Under the pieces are notes generated by a model, which was given only the letters and a program-made list of their open reading frames with translations, made no database searches and was not told the origin of the DNA. Shown here piece by piece: positions 18,715 to 26,736 of a stretch of DNA of 64,000 bases (positions within the stretch are counted from its first letter, which is position 1; each line of letters begins with the position of its first letter). Made by a program: the position numbers and the translations under genes. This DNA comes from JAAYVZ01 sp035384965. GTDB lineage: Bacteria; Acidobacteriota; Thermoanaerobaculia; Thermoanaerobaculales; Thermoanaerobaculaceae. The stretch is taken from assembly GCA_035384965.1 (NCBI GenBank), contig DAOOJE010000007.1, forward strand, positions 50,984 to 114,983, written 5' to 3'.

Positions 18715-19461
18715 ATGTCCGGTCACAACAAGTGGAGCACCATCAAGCACAAGAAGGGCAAGCTCGACGCCAAGCGAGGCAAGCTCTTCACCAAGATCAT
18801 CCGCGAGCTCACGACCGCGGCGCGCGAGGGTGGGGGCGACCCGACCTCCAACGCCCGGTTGCGCACCGCGATCGCCGCCGCGAAGGCCGCCAACATGCCC
18901 GGCGACACCATGCAGAAGGCCATCCAGCGGGGCACCGGCGAGCTGCCCGGCGTGTCGTACGAGGAGGTCTACTACGAGGGTTACGGGCCGGGCGGCGTGG
19001 CGGTGATGCTCCAGGTGCTGACGGACAACCGCAATCGCACGACTGCGGAGCTCAGGCACCTGTTCACCAAGCACGGCGGCAACCTCGGGGAGACCGGCTG
19101 CGTGGGCTTCCTTTTCAAGAAACAGGGCTATCTGATCGTGCCGAAGTCAGCCGGGAGCGAGGACGCGGTCATGGAGGCGGCCCTCGAGGCCGGTGCGGAG
19201 GACTTTTTCGCCGACGACCCAGAACTGTTCGAGATCTACACCGCGCCCGAGGAGCTCCATGCGGTGAAGTCGGCGCTCGAGGCCCGCGGCTTTGCGGTCG
19301 AGCAGGCCAAGATCGAGATGGTTCCAACCACGCAGGTGCGGCTCGAAGACAAGCGGGCGGAGCAGATGATCCGCCTCATGGAGGTCTTCGAGGACCACGA
19401 CGACGTCCAGAACGTCTGGGCCAACTTCGACATCGACGCATCCATGCTCGAGGCCGGGTAG
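18715..19461 (+). CDS. yebC: YebC/PmpR family transcription or translation factor
   Basis: This is a cytoplasmic YebC/PmpR/TACO1-family protein, known either as a DNA-binding regulator or as a factor easing ribosome stalling. The N-terminus MSGHNKWSTIKHKKGKLDAK is the hallmark; YYEGYGPGGVAVM, TDNRNRTTAELRHLF and NLGETGCVGFLF follow, and the C-terminal NFDIDASMLE closes it. Length is 248 aa, as usual. ATG 18715 is fixed by the conserved first residues. ruvC starts on the very next base, a linkage seen in many bacteria. Confidence 0.95.
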   Translation: MSGHNKWSTIKHKKGKLDAKRGKLFTKIIRELTTAAREGGGDPTSNARLRTAIAAAKAANMPGDTMQKAIQRGTGELPGVSYEEVYYEGYGPGGVAVMLQVLTDNRNRTTAELRHLFTKHGGNLGETGCVGFLFKKQGYLIVPKSAGSEDAVMEAALEAGAEDFFADDPELFEIYTAPEELHAVKSALEARGFAVEQAKIEMVPTTQVRLEDKRAEQMIRLMEVFEDHDDVQNVWANFDIDASMLEAG

Positions 19462-19938
19462 TTGCGGGTGCTGGGCCTGGACCCCGGCTCCCGGACCACC
19501 GGCTGGGGGTTTCTGGACGGCGACGCGCGGGTGCTGCGCGCGGCCTCCTGGGGGTGTATCCATGGTCGCCGGGGGGCTGCACGGTCGCAGGTCCTGGCGG
19601 GACTCGCGGTCGAACTCGAGGCGCTCCTGGCAGCGCTGCAGCCCGACGTGGTGGCGGTCGAGACGCCGTTCGCGGCACGGTTCCCGAAGGCTGCGCTGGC
19701 GCTCGCCGAGACCCGGGGCGCGCTGCTCGCCACCCTGGGGCGCTGGGGCGGCCCGGTCGTCGACTACGAGCCGGCGCGAGTGAAGGCGGCGATCGTCGGC
19801 CACGGGCGGGCCGAGAAGCGGCAGGTGGCCTATGTCGTGAGCCGGCACCTCGGGGCGTCCACGCCTCCGCCGGCCGATGCGGCCGACGCCCTGGCCGTGG
19901 CGCTCTGCCACCTGCGCTCCGGCGGCGTCGTGGCTTGA
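19462..19938 (+). CDS. ruvC: Crossover junction endodeoxyribonuclease RuvC
   Basis: It resolves Holliday junctions as a dimer with RuvAB. The acidic residues are visible: Asp in LGLDPGSRTTGWG, Glu in VAVETPFAARF, and the C-terminal pair in PPADAADALAVALCH. Length is 158 aa, close to the usual 160-175. The start is a TTG immediately after the yebC stop, which implies translational coupling. ruvA and ruvB are not in the window. Confidence 0.92.
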   Translation: MRVLGLDPGSRTTGWGFLDGDARVLRAASWGCIHGRRGAARSQVLAGLAVELEALLAALQPDVVAVETPFAARFPKAALALAETRGALLATLGRWGGPVVDYEPARVKAAIVGHGRAEKRQVAYVVSRHLGASTPPPADAADALAVALCHLRSGGVVA

Positions 19939-20146
19939 CGCTGCGGTGGGCGCTGTGTAAGCTGTGCGGCGTCAAGCCGGAGCCGGAGCTTGCGAAGCGA
20001 GCACGCAGAAACGAGGGGACGGGGGGCCTTGGATGGCAGGCAAAGCCGGGGAAACCCGTTTTCACGGCAGGCGGGGGGCGGGCGGCCTTCCCCCCGGCGG
20101 GTGGTGTGCGATACAGTTGACGGCGGAGCAGGAAGACTGAACGACC

Positions 20147-20971
20147 ATGGCACTTCAAGGTTCGCTCGCTGACATCGCTCTCCCGGACGTCATCCAGCTG
20201 GTGAGCGTCTCGGGCAAGACCGGTGTGTTCACCCTGTCCGCCGAGGGCTCCGACGGCAAGATCTTCCTGCGTGACGGCCAGATCACCGACGCCATCGCCG
20301 GCCGGCTGCGCGGCGAGTACGCCATTTACGAGATGGCGACCTGGCGGCGGGGGCAGTTCATCTTCACCGCCAACGTCGAGTCGGATCAGGTCACGATCAA
20401 CAAGTCGAACACGAGCCTCATGATGGAAGCCGCGCGCCGGATGGACGAGTGGCGCGTGCTGCAGCGCAAGATCCCCTCGATGGAGATGGTGCCGTACTTC
20501 CTGCCGCGCGAGCCGGGCCACGACCAGATCACGCTCTCGCCGCAGGAGTGGACGATCGTCACCAAGATCGACGGCCAGACGAGCATCAAGAAGCTCGAGG
20601 AACTGACCGCGCTGTCCGCGTTCGACGTCTGCAAGGTCCTGTACGGGCTCGTCACCTCGGGCCTGATCGGGCTGCGGTCGCCGGAGGAGAAGGCGGCGCC
20701 GGTCCAGGCCGCGCCGGCCGGGCCGTCGCTCCGCACCCTCGTGGCGTTGGCCGACAACATCCGCAAGGTGGCCGACGAGTGTGTCGGCCTGACCGGCTCG
20801 CTCGCGGTCGAGAAGCAGTACCGGCAGACGCGGTCCGAGCTCGAGGCGGGACGCGGCCTGGAATCGATCCAGGGGCTCGTGGACCGGCTGGCGCGGGCGA
20901 TCTCCTTGCTCGAGGGCGGCGACAAGGCCGGCGAGTTCCTGCGCCGCGTCACGCCCATGATCCAGTCCTGA
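20147..20971 (+). CDS. DUF4388 domain protein
   Basis: This is a cytoplasmic protein of 274 aa. Residues 1-100 match the DUF4388/PatA-N pattern (MALQGSLADIALPDVIQLV, GKTGVFTLS, IFLRDGQITDA, GEYAIYEMATWRRGQFIF). Residues 125-185 look like a small winged-helix type unit (LSPQEWTIVTKIDGQTSIKKL, FDVCKVLYGLVTSGLI), and the C-terminal 80 residues are helical. DUF4388 proteins are common in Acidobacteriota and Myxococcota, where they accompany receiver domains and GTPases of the MglA type. Function is unknown. It stands alone on the plus strand, 208 bases after ruvC. Confidence 0.85.
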   Translation: MALQGSLADIALPDVIQLVSVSGKTGVFTLSAEGSDGKIFLRDGQITDAIAGRLRGEYAIYEMATWRRGQFIFTANVESDQVTINKSNTSLMMEAARRMDEWRVLQRKIPSMEMVPYFLPREPGHDQITLSPQEWTIVTKIDGQTSIKKLEELTALSAFDVCKVLYGLVTSGLIGLRSPEEKAAPVQAAPAGPSLRTLVALADNIRKVADECVGLTGSLAVEKQYRQTRSELEAGRGLESIQGLVDRLARAISLLEGGDKAGEFLRRVTPMIQS

Positions 20972-20995
20972 CCCCTTCTGGGGCAGCACACGCCG

Positions 20996-21829
20996 TCAGG
21001 GCTCGCGAGGGATGGCGACCAGCCCGAGCGCCGCGCCACCGGCTCCTGCGGCCGCTCCGACCAGCGGCATGGCCGCCAGCACCCACGCCTCCGGAGCGAT
21101 GGCGGGCAGCACCGATCGCAGCGACATCTCGAGGATCGCCAGCGCCAGCACGCCGAGCAGTCCGCCCGTGCAGCCCAGGACCAGCCCCAGCGTCACGTAC
21201 GGAAGGCGAATGTCGCGCTCCCTCGCCCCGATCAGGCGCATGATGGCGATCTCGTCGGCGTGGTCGAGCACCAGCAGCCGAACCACCAGCAGCACCACGA
21301 GGAAGCAGCCGGCGAGCAGCACCGACGCGAGCACGAAGCCGACCGCGACCACCCTTCCCAGCGCCTGCTCAACCCGGGCCTGCCACTGCGCCGAACTCTG
21401 CACGACGGCCACCTCGCGCCGGGCCGCCAGCCACGCGACGAGTTCCCCGGCCGCGGCCGGGTCGGCCTCGATCTTCAGCAGCGCCGGGAAGCTGGGTTCG
21501 TCGAGAGCGAGCAGGACCGTGGCCAGTTCGGGAAACCACTCCGCCAGCTCCTGCCGCACCGTGGCGGGTCGGGCGAGCGTCCAGCGGAGCGTGCCCGGGC
21601 GCGCCGCGAGCGCGCTGGCGAGCGAGTCGGCCTGATCCGGCGCGCGGAGCACCGCCACCACGCTCGAGTTCTGGCGGCGGCCGAGGAGGTCGTGCTCGAC
21701 CCAGCGATGCACGGTCAGGAGGAGGCCGCCCCATGCCGTGGCGACGGCCACCATGAGGATGGCAACGCCGCCGGGAGCGCCCGACTCCCGGACCTGCCGC
21801 TGCACCTCCCGCCAGCCGTGCCGGTTCAC
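20996..21829 (-). CDS. ftsX: Cell division protein FtsX
   Basis: This is the membrane part of the FtsEX complex, which couples divisome state to peptidoglycan hydrolase activation. There is one membrane segment near residue 25 (GVAILMVAVATAWGGLLLTV), a periplasmic domain of about 120 residues, and three C-terminal segments (VVAVGFVLASVLLAGCFLVV, a second after the EIAIMRLIGARERDIRLPY motif, and a third near the end). The EIxIMRLIGA motif is typical of FtsX. Start GTG 21829 overlaps the ftsE stop by GTGA. Length is 277 aa, normal. Confidence 0.9.
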   Translation of the reverse strand: MNRHGWREVQRQVRESGAPGGVAILMVAVATAWGGLLLTVHRWVEHDLLGRRQNSSVVAVLRAPDQADSLASALAARPGTLRWTLARPATVRQELAEWFPELATVLLALDEPSFPALLKIEADPAAAGELVAWLAARREVAVVQSSAQWQARVEQALGRVVAVGFVLASVLLAGCFLVVLLVVRLLVLDHADEIAIMRLIGARERDIRLPYVTLGLVLGCTGGLLGVLALAILEMSLRSVLPAIAPEAWVLAAMPLVGAAAGAGGAALGLVAIPREP

Positions 21830-22497
21830 GGCGTCAATCCCCAGGCGTCGCGGACGAGCGCGCCGCGATCGAGCACGAGCGTACGGGCCGGGTGAGCCTC
21901 GATGAGTCCGCGGTCGTGGGTGGCGACCAGCACCGTGGTGCCCTGGTAGTTGATCGACTTGAGCAGCTCCATGAGTTCGTGGCCGCGCTCCGTGTCGAGG
22001 TTGCCGCTGGGCTCGTCGGCCAGGATGAGGTCGGGCTGGAGGACGAGGGCGCGGGCGATGGCCACCCGCTGCTGCTCTCCTCCGGACAGCTCGTCGGGCA
22101 GGGCGCCGAGGCGGTTCTGCAACCCCATTTGCTTGAGGGCGAGGTAGGCGCGTCGCTGTTGCTCGCGCTCCGGGAGATCCAGCAACGACAGCACGAAAGA
22201 GATGTTCTCGCCCACCGTCCGCCGGCGCAGCAGCTTGAAGTCCTGGAAGATGACACCGAGGCGGCGCCGGAAGTCGGGGATCTGGCGGCGCGGCATTTCG
22301 GCGAGGTCGAAGCCGTCGACGACGATGCGCCCGGCGTCGGGCAGCTCGGCCCGATACAGGAGGCGCAGGAACGTGCTCTTGCCCGCGCCCGAGGGACCGG
22401 TCAGGAAGACGAACTCGCTGCGCTCGATGTGGGTGGTGATCCCGCGCAACGCCGGGCGGCCGTGGTACGACTTGACCACGGCCTCCATCCGGATCAC
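21826..22497 (-). CDS. ftsE: Cell division ATP-binding protein FtsE
   Basis: This is the ATPase partner of FtsX. Walker A GPSGAGKST, the Q-loop segment VIFQDFKLLRRRTV, signature LSGGEQQRVAIARAL, Walker B LILADEPSGNLD and the switch His in VATHD are all present; FQDFKLL and DEPSGNLD are characteristic of FtsE. GTG 22497 is chosen as start because GGAGGAG sits just upstream; ATG 22488 is the alternative. This gives 223 aa, the normal FtsE length. It is divergent from pgeF. Confidence 0.93.
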   Translation of the reverse strand: MIRMEAVVKSYHGRPALRGITTHIERSEFVFLTGPSGAGKSTFLRLLYRAELPDAGRIVVDGFDLAEMPRRQIPDFRRRLGVIFQDFKLLRRRTVGENISFVLSLLDLPEREQQRRAYLALKQMGLQNRLGALPDELSGGEQQRVAIARALVLQPDLILADEPSGNLDTERGHELMELLKSINYQGTTVLVATHDRGLIEAHPARTLVLDRGALVRDAWGLTP

Positions 22498-22639
22498 ACC
22501 CTCCTCCCCGCGGGCAGGGGGGAACCACACCCCCTCCCGGCGCCCGGCGCGGCGCGCCAACGACCGGCAGGGGCCTGTCTAACACCCACGACCACTTGCA
22601 GTTTCAAGCATCCTCCGGGAGGAGAGTGTAGCATGGCGC

Positions 22640-23359
22640 ATGGACACGACGATGCCCGAAGGTCTCTTGTTCAGGCGAGCGGGGGAGGCGCTGATCTGCT
22701 TCGCGGACGCCCGCGCCTCGCGGCCGGGCGCGAGCGAGCTGGAACTTGCAGAAGCGGCGCGCCTGGCGCTCGGAGAGGCGCTGGGGCGGGAGGTGGCGGC
22801 GCTGTACGCGATGCAGCAGCACGGCTCACTCACCTACCTGTATTCCGGCTCCGGCGCGCCACCTGGCAGCTCGCGCTGCGTAGGTACCTGCGACGGCCTC
22901 ATCACGGCCGAAGCGGACGTCGCGCTGGTCGTGCGCAACGCCGACTGCCTGCCGGTGGCGCTGGCCGGAGGCGGTGCGGTCGCGATGCTGCACGCTGGCT
23001 GGCGCGGCCTCGCCGCGGACATCCTGGGACGGGCCGTGGGTCGGCTCGCCAACGAGCTGGGGGTCGCCCCCCGGGAGCTCGTGGCGTTCATCGGCCCCGG
23101 GGTGGGACCGTGCCATTACGAGGTCGGGAGCGAGGTCACGACCGCCCTCGCCCGGCTGGTGGAGGCGGGGCCGCCGTGGTGCGTCGAGAGGCGAGTGGAC
23201 CTTGCCGCCTTTGCGGCCGCCCGGCTGCGCAACCTCGGGGTGGAAACCGTCGAGGTGCTCGGGCCGTGCACGGCGTGCTCCCCGCACCACTACTCGTATC
23301 GCCGCGACCGCACCGAGGCCGGCCGCATGTGGAGCGCGGCCGTCATGGCCCGGCAGTGA
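22640..23359 (+). CDS. pgeF: PgeF/YfiH (LACC1-like) purine nucleoside phosphorylase family protein
   Basis: This is a DUF152/YfiH-family protein, characterised as a purine nucleoside phosphorylase/adenosine deaminase and linked to peptidoglycan editing. The metal-binding and family motifs are present: QQHGSL, ADCLPVAL, MLHAGWRGLAADI, GPGVGPCHYEVG and the Cys/His-containing GPCTACSPHHYSYRRD. Length is 239 aa, typical. The ATG at 22640 is used; GGGAGGAG lies 15 bases upstream, a little far, and ATG 22652 is a possible alternative. The last 17 bases overlap rlmN on the opposite strand. Confidence 0.9.
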   Translation: MDTTMPEGLLFRRAGEALICFADARASRPGASELELAEAARLALGEALGREVAALYAMQQHGSLTYLYSGSGAPPGSSRCVGTCDGLITAEADVALVVRNADCLPVALAGGGAVAMLHAGWRGLAADILGRAVGRLANELGVAPRELVAFIGPGVGPCHYEVGSEVTTALARLVEAGPPWCVERRVDLAAFAAARLRNLGVETVEVLGPCTACSPHHYSYRRDRTEAGRMWSAAVMARQ

Positions 23360-24395
23360 GGAGCCGGCCGCGAAGCTGGCCGCAGGCCGCACCCACCTCG
23401 CGGCCCCTGCTCCAGCGCACGGTCACGTTGAGGTGGGCCGCCGCGAGCTGAGCGGCGAAGGCATCGATCCGCTCCTCGCCGGGGGGCCGCAAGTCGGCGA
23501 GGTACGTGTCATCGGAGTTGAGCGGAATGAGGTTGACCTTCACCGGGAGACCTCGCAGCAGAACCGGCAGCCGGCGGGCGTCCTCGAGCGAGTCGTTGAT
23601 CCCGTCGATGAGCACGTACTCGATCGTGATGCGGCGGCCTCTCTCGAGCGGGTAGGCGCGCAGTGCCGCCAGCAGCTCGGACAGCGGCCAGCGCGCCGCC
23701 CCGGGCATGAGCCGGCGCCGCTGCTCCTGAGTCGTGGCGTTGAGGGAGACCGCCAGGTTCGGCCGGCGAGCGAGGCGCCCCAGGCGCTCGAGCCCGGGGA
23801 CGATGCCGCTCGACGAGACCGTGATCCGCCGCGGGCTCACGGTCTCGGCCAGCAGCTCGAGCGACCTCGTGAGCCCGTCGAGGTTGAGCATCGGTTCGCC
23901 CATGCCCATGAACACGACGTTGAGCGGACGCCCGCCCAGCGAGGCGTGGCGCACGATCGCCCGGTACTGGCCGAAGATCTCGCCTCCGGTCAGGTTGCGG
24001 CCGGCGCCGAGGGCCCCGGTGACGCAGAACCTGCACCCCACGGCGCAGCCGGTCTGCGACGACAGACACACCGTGGCATGGCCCTCCATGGGCATCACCA
24101 CCGCCTCGACGATCGCCCCGTCGTCGAAAGCCAGCGCCAGCTTCACCGTGCCGTCCGGGGCCTCGATCGAGTCGACGACGGCAGGGTCCCACACCGCGAG
24201 CCGGGCCGCGAGCGACGCTCGCAGCGACTTTGGCAGGTCGGTCATGTCGTCGAGCGAGGCGGCAAGACGGCGCGTCACCCACTGGTACACCTGCTCGGCC
24301 CGGTACGGCCGCGGATCGATGTCCGCGAGCCATGCCGCGATCTCGGAGCGAGTCGCTCCGACCAGGTTGTGGAGACGGTCGGCAGACCGGCCCAT
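23343..24395 (-). CDS. rlmN: Dual-specificity RNA methyltransferase RlmN
   Basis: This radical-SAM enzyme makes 2-methyladenosine in 23S rRNA (A2503) and in some tRNAs. The radical-SAM cluster motif CAVGCRFC is near residue 113-120; FMGMGEPMLNLDG, the SLNATTQEQRRRLMP segment and YVLIDGINDSLEDA match RlmN, and the C-terminal Cys in GAACGQLRG fits the methyl-carrier Cys. Length is 350 aa, normal. The ATG at 24395 has GGGGGAG 8-13 bases upstream. It is divergent from tatA and convergent with pgeF. Confidence 0.94.
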   Translation of the reverse strand: MGRSADRLHNLVGATRSEIAAWLADIDPRPYRAEQVYQWVTRRLAASLDDMTDLPKSLRASLAARLAVWDPAVVDSIEAPDGTVKLALAFDDGAIVEAVVMPMEGHATVCLSSQTGCAVGCRFCVTGALGAGRNLTGGEIFGQYRAIVRHASLGGRPLNVVFMGMGEPMLNLDGLTRSLELLAETVSPRRITVSSSGIVPGLERLGRLARRPNLAVSLNATTQEQRRRLMPGAARWPLSELLAALRAYPLERGRRITIEYVLIDGINDSLEDARRLPVLLRGLPVKVNLIPLNSDDTYLADLRPPGEERIDAFAAQLAAAHLNVTVRWSRGREVGAACGQLRGRLLTAGP

Positions 24396-24464
24396 GGTCG
24401 ACTCCCCCGCCCGACACGCCGGGCCAGGCGATTCTCCCAGGCAACCCGTGGCGCGGCAAGTCGC

Positions 24465-24470
24465 TATAAT
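24465..24470 (+). promoter_or_regulatory. Perfect -10 hexamer upstream of tatA
   Basis: TATAAT, a perfect -10 hexamer in very GC-rich DNA, ends 20 bases before the tatA start. No recognisable -35 element lies 16-18 bases upstream. A GGGAGG ribosome-binding site follows at 24477-24482, so the leader would be very short. Confidence 0.5.
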
Positions 24471-24490
24471 GCCTGCGGGAGGCCGCCTTC

Positions 24491-24667
24491 ATGCTCGGTT
24501 CCTTTGGCTTCCAGGAGCTCTTGCTCATCTTGCTGATCGTCGTCATCATCTTCGGCGCCAGCAAGCTTCCTCAGCTCGGTCGCGGCATCGGGGAGGGGAT
24601 CAGGAACTTTCGGGACTCGCTGCGCAGCGCGTCGGGGAAGAAAGACGACGACTCACAGGCGCCGTGA
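24491..24667 (+). CDS. tatA: Twin-arginine translocase subunit TatA, 58 aa
   Basis: This is the pore-forming subunit of the Tat system, which exports folded proteins across the inner membrane. The translation begins MLGSFGFQELLLILLIVVII and continues FGASKLPQLGRGIGEGIRNFRD, giving the N-terminal membrane helix, the FG hinge and the amphipathic helix of TatA; a short acidic and Lys-rich tail follows. At 58 aa it is at the short end of the family. No tatB or tatC is nearby. The gene is preceded by a TATAAT box and GGGAGG. Its last 15 bases overlap the lytic transglycosylase gene on the other strand. Confidence 0.93.
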   Translation: MLGSFGFQELLLILLIVVIIFGASKLPQLGRGIGEGIRNFRDSLRSASGKKDDDSQAP

Positions 24668-25246
24668 GTCCACCACCCGCGGGTGACGGGCCGGCATCGG
24701 CCGGCCGGCCAGCCGCTCGTACGCCTCGGCAACTCTCGAGATGAAACGGCGAGTTTCGCGGTAGGGCGGCAGCGTTCCCCAGCGGCGGACCGCTGCCGGC
24801 CCGGCGTTGTAGGCGGCCAGCGCCAGCTGCACGTCGCCTCCGAAGCCGTCGAGGAGCCAGGCGAGGAACCGGCAGCCGATTTCGATGTTGATGGCCGGGT
24901 CGGCGACGTGCGGCAGCGCCGCCCAAGCTGCCACCTCGGGGCGAATCTGCATCAGCCCCACCGCCCCGCGCGGCGAGACGAGACCGGGCTGGTGGCCCGA
25001 CTCCGCCTCGATCAAGGCGAGGACCAGCAGCGGATCGAGGCTGTTGCGGGCAGCGGCAGCCAGCACGAGTTCCTCGTGGTCCGGCGGCGTGTGAGCCCGC
25101 TGGTGATCGACGAGATCCCGCCAGCCGCCGAAAACGGGATCCGCAGCCTCGGGCTGTCGTGGGGGCGGCGAGCTGGCGAGCCACACCAGGGTCATGCCCA
25201 GTACGAACGCCGCCCACAGGGCGACTCCGGCGCGTCGATCCGCCAT
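24653..25246 (-). CDS. Lytic transglycosylase (SLT domain), 197 aa
   Basis: This is a periplasmic or membrane-anchored murein lytic transglycosylase that cleaves glycan strands. An N-terminal hydrophobic segment (VALWAAFVLGMTLVWLA) is a signal or anchor. The SLT domain runs from about residue 55: the catalytic Glu in LALIEAESGHQPGLVSPRGAVGLMQI, then IEIGCRFLAWLL and LALAAYNAGPAAV. ATG 25246 overlaps the stop of the upstream Fis-like gene (TGATG), and that gene overlaps the LysM gene, so the three form one unit combining peptidoglycan binding and cleavage. Confidence 0.92.
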   Translation of the reverse strand: MADRRAGVALWAAFVLGMTLVWLASSPPPRQPEAADPVFGGWRDLVDHQRAHTPPDHEELVLAAAARNSLDPLLVLALIEAESGHQPGLVSPRGAVGLMQIRPEVAAWAALPHVADPAINIEIGCRFLAWLLDGFGGDVQLALAAYNAGPAAVRRWGTLPPYRETRRFISRVAEAYERLAGRPMPARHPRVVDSRRL

Positions 25247-25500
25247 CAACGGGCGCGGCGGCCGTTGCGTTGCAGCTTCGAGCGCAGCGTGTTGCGGTGA
25301 ATGCCGAGCTCGGCCGCGGCGCGAGACAGGTTGCCCGCGTGCCTCTGCACCGCGGCCTGCAGAAACCGCAGCTCGAAGGCGTCCACCGCTTCCTGGAGGA
25401 GCACGCCGCGATCGAGGAGCGCGCCGGCGATGCGCGTCAGCGCATCACCGAGCTCGCGGAGCTCCCCTGCGCGAGCCGCCGGGGCGGGCTCGGCGCTCAC
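25246..25500 (-). CDS. Small Fis-type helix-turn-helix protein, 84 aa
   Basis: The C-terminal half carries a Fis/NtrC-type DNA-binding helix-turn-helix (LQAAVQRHAGNLSRAAAELGIHRNTLRSKLQRNG, residues about 47-80). The N-terminal half is helical. The size resembles Fis itself (about 98 aa) and the isolated HTH_8 domain of sigma-54 activators; no ATPase domain is present. Start GTG 25500 overlaps the LysM gene stop (GTGA) and the stop overlaps the transglycosylase start. It is likely a local nucleoid or regulatory protein, and why it lies between cell-wall genes is unclear. Confidence 0.85.
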   Translation of the reverse strand: MSAEPAPAARAGELRELGDALTRIAGALLDRGVLLQEAVDAFELRFLQAAVQRHAGNLSRAAAELGIHRNTLRSKLQRNGRRAR

Positions 25501-26633
25501 TTCAGCTCGATTCGATCACCGACGCGGAGCGGTCCCGTCGACGACAGGATCTTGCCGGTCGCCCAGTGGTCGCCGGTGAGGAGCACCGCCAGCTCGCCGA
25601 GGAGCAAGCGGGGAGCGCCCTCCACCTTGTTCTCGCGGAAGATGGTGAAGATCGTTCCGGGCTCCACCTGGTCGGCTTCACCCAGGTCGATGAGGACCAT
25701 GTGGTCGGCGGCAAAGCTCTCGGCGTCGTCGCGGGCGTAAATGACCGCACCCTTGGTCTTGTCGCTGGGCGGGTCGCAGCGCTGCGTGGGCGCCGTCAGC
25801 ACGGCCATCGGCAGCGGGTACGGCTCGTACGGCGCCAGCCAGGCGCCGAGCGGGATGGCGTCGCAGGAGGCCAGGACCTCGGCCGTCGAGGTGTGCTCCT
25901 GGGTGCACAGGATTCTCACTCGGCCGAGCTGGCGCATCACCAGGCCCAGCGTGGCCCGCGTGTGGGGATGGCGCAGCTTGCGCACGGGGACGTTCACGAA
26001 GTACTCCTGCCCGGCCTTCACGCCCTCGGCCTCGCCGCCCGACACGTAAACGATGTCGCCGGTCGAGAAGTCCTCCTGGAAGTCGATTTGCTCGGCCGAG
26101 AAGATCGTCAAGGTGGGCTTGGCGTTCTCGGCCTCGAGGTAGGCGAAGCAGTAGACGTCGTCTTCCGTGCCGATCGTCACGAGCTTGCCGCCCAGGCCGG
26201 TCGTCTCGTCCTCGAGGGGGATCTCCGCCTCCTCGCCGCCGCCCGGCTCGCCCCAGGGGGTCGGCTCCGCGGCCCCGCCCGCGCCGCCGGTCGTCGGGAC
26301 GGGCTCGGCCGGCGGGGCGACCTCGCTTTTGACGCCGACGATCAGCGGATCGCCCGGGTAGATCCAGTGCGCGTCCCGGATGTAGGTGTTCTTTTCCCAC
26401 AGCTGGGGCCACAGGTAGGGGTCGCCGAGGAACTGCTTGGCCAGCGCCCAGAGCGTGTCACCAGGCTGAATGATGTAGACCTGGGCGTCGGCGGGCAGCT
26501 CCGTCGGCGGCTCGTATGGAGTCCAGTGATCTCCAATCTTGTGGAGAGGACGCGGCGGTGGATTCACCGCTCCCTGAGCCGCAGCCCAGCCGACACACAG
26601 CGTGACCAGGATCGCGATCATTGCAGAGCGCAT
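25497..26633 (-). CDS. Secreted LysM-domain protein, 378 aa
   Basis: This is an exported protein with one LysM peptidoglycan-binding domain. From ATG 26633 (AAGGGGAG upstream) it has a signal peptide ending near WAAAQG. LysM follows at about residues 52-100: VYIIQPGDTLWALAKQFLGD, PYLWPQLWEKN, IYPGDPLIV. A Gly/Pro/Glu-rich linker leads to a C-terminal region of about 230 residues with no recognised family, rich in beta-strand-like segments (FSTGDIVYVSGG, VEPGTIFTIFREN, LLGELAVLLTG). In-frame upstream ATG codons (26654 and further) would spoil the signal peptide. It heads the LysM, Fis-like, transglycosylase unit and has its own promoter. Confidence 0.88.
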   Translation of the reverse strand: MRSAMIAILVTLCVGWAAAQGAVNPPPRPLHKIGDHWTPYEPPTELPADAQVYIIQPGDTLWALAKQFLGDPYLWPQLWEKNTYIRDAHWIYPGDPLIVGVKSEVAPPAEPVPTTGGAGGAAEPTPWGEPGGGEEAEIPLEDETTGLGGKLVTIGTEDDVYCFAYLEAENAKPTLTIFSAEQIDFQEDFSTGDIVYVSGGEAEGVKAGQEYFVNVPVRKLRHPHTRATLGLVMRQLGRVRILCTQEHTSTAEVLASCDAIPLGAWLAPYEPYPLPMAVLTAPTQRCDPPSDKTKGAVIYARDDAESFAADHMVLIDLGEADQVEPGTIFTIFRENKVEGAPRLLLGELAVLLTGDHWATGKILSSTGPLRVGDRIELK

Positions 26634-26675
26634 GGCAGCTCTCCCCTTCGGCATCGGTGTGCTTACTCCATCCCC

Positions 26676-26705
26676 AAAATAGCGCATCACACACATGCAC
26701 GTCAA
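26676..26705 (-). promoter_or_regulatory. Promoter of the LysM-Fis-transglycosylase unit
   Basis: On the minus strand a -35 element TTGACG (26705-26700) is followed after 18 bases by TATTTT (26681-26676), about 43 bases ahead of the LysM gene start. This spot is conspicuously AT-richer than its surroundings. Confidence 0.65.
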
Positions 26706-26736
26706 TGCTTGCAGCGGCAGGTGGTTGTGCGGTGCG

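Noticed and set aside
19990..20120. Possible cyclic-di-GMP (GEMM) riboswitch upstream of the DUF4388 gene, from GGCAAAGCC
   Set aside because: The GCAAAGCC-like core is present, but the flanking P1 stem and the tetraloop/receptor arrangement could not be paired, so the match is not sufficient.
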